From: an uncultured Ruminococcus sp.
GTDB lineage: Bacteria > Bacillota > Clostridia > Oscillospirales > CAG-272
DNA length: 6,434 nt
Direction: 5' to 3'
Assembly: GCA_902797125.1 (NCBI GenBank)
Contig: CADBRS010000020.1
Location: forward strand, 1-6,434
Shown: piece after piece, positions 5,966 through 6,434 of the stretch
Layout of the letters: every line of letters begins with the position of its first letter
Position numbering within the stretch: position 1 is the stretch's first letter
Made by a program: the position numbers and the translations under genes
Notes under the pieces: model-generated
Databases searched by the model: none
What the model saw: the letters and a program-made list of their open reading frames with translations, nothing else
Told to the model about the DNA's origin: nothing

Positions 5966-5973
5966 ACCGCTCC

Positions 5974-6434
5974 GTGTACCAGGCTTTATATCGAAAATGG
6001 CGGCCGAGCACGTTTCAGGACGTCATCGGTCAGGACCATATCACTTCTATATTAAAATACGAAGTCAGCAATCAAAAACTGAATCATGCGTATCTGTTTT
6101 GCGGATCCAGAGGCACGGGTAAAACGACATGCGCCAAGATTTTGGCCAAAGCAGTCAACTGTGAACACCCTGTGGACGGTAGTCCGTGCGGGAAATGTCA
6201 AAACTGCCTGAATATCGAAAGCGGTGCTACAGCGGACGTGATCGAGATGGATGCCGCGTCCAACAACGGTGTGGATAACATCCGTGTGATCCGGGAAGAA
6301 GTTTCTTTCGTGCCCAGTATGCTGAAATACCGGGTCTATATCGTCGATGAAGTGCATATGCTGTCGCCTTCCGCTTTCAATGCTTTATTGAAAACACTGG
6401 AAGAGCCTCCGGCACATGTTATTTTTATCCTGGC
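5974..6434 (+). CDS. dnaX: DNA polymerase III subunit gamma/tau, clamp loader ATPase (5' part; cut by right edge)
   Basis: The 153 visible codons encode the N-terminal AAA+ domain of the replicative clamp loader, which opens and loads the beta sliding clamp. The start reads (M)YQALYRKWRPSTFQDVIGQ, the classic DnaX N-terminus. Walker A is GSRGTGKT (44-51). The four zinc-module cysteines are C63, C72, C75 and C78. Walker B is VYIVDEVHM (121-129), with D125 and E126, followed by SAFNALLKTLEEPP. The start is GTG, supported by AAAGGAG eight bases upstream and by agreement with the family N-terminus. The ATPase core continues past the edge, so neither the tau-specific region nor any frameshift site that would make a shorter gamma form can be judged. 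From known Firmicute gene order, the YaaK/EbfC-type nucleoid protein gene and recR may follow. Confidence 0.96.
   Translation, partial: MYQALYRKWRPSTFQDVIGQDHITSILKYEVSNQKLNHAYLFCGSRGTGKTTCAKILAKAVNCEHPVDGSPCGKCQNCLNIESGATADVIEMDAASNNGVDNIRVIREEVSFVPSMLKYRVYIVDEVHMLSPSAFNALLKTLEEPPAHVIFIL

Overview
The window looks like chromosomal DNA from a member of the Clostridia or a related Firmicute, with roughly half G+C by eye. The reasons are a Bacillus-type (Alu-containing) large SRP RNA next to dnaX, strong AAGGAG-type ribosome binding sites, near-consensus sigma-A promoters, a VanZ-like protein and a clostridial-style solute-binding lipoprotein. I cannot name the genus from sequence alone.

Layout. 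Positions 1-950 (minus strand) hold the 5' part of an unrecognised membrane-anchored protein gene that runs off the left edge. Positions 951-1204 are a divergent control region with one good promoter on each strand. Then, all on the plus strand: a VanZ-like membrane protein (1205-1801); a gap with a weak hairpin and a near-perfect promoter; ilvE, a branched-chain aminotransferase (1958-3028); 33 bases later, an extracellular solute-binding lipoprotein (3062-4570); a strong intrinsic terminator (4590-4618); a promoter at 4685-4713; the large SRP RNA (about 4790-5061); a TIM-barrel sugar-phosphate isomerase/epimerase-like gene (5104-5940); and the 5' part of dnaX, the DNA polymerase III tau/gamma clamp-loader subunit, starting at a GTG (5974) and cut by the right edge.

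How the genes relate. ilvE and the lipoprotein gene probably share one transcript, since the gap has no visible promoter or terminator. The SRP RNA is flanked by two 25-base arms that pair almost perfectly and would close the whole RNA into a long helix, a likely RNase III processing site. No promoter fits between the end of that helix and the isomerase start, so the isomerase and dnaX may be expressed from the SRP RNA promoter. In Bacillus subtilis the SRP RNA gene (scr) lies directly before dnaX-yaaK-recR. Here a metabolic gene sits between the two.

Most of the window is ordinary housekeeping content. I see no CRISPR array, insertion sequence, phage gene, tRNA or rRNA, and no clearly new defence or mobile system. 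The most interesting part is the SRP RNA-isomerase-dnaX arrangement.
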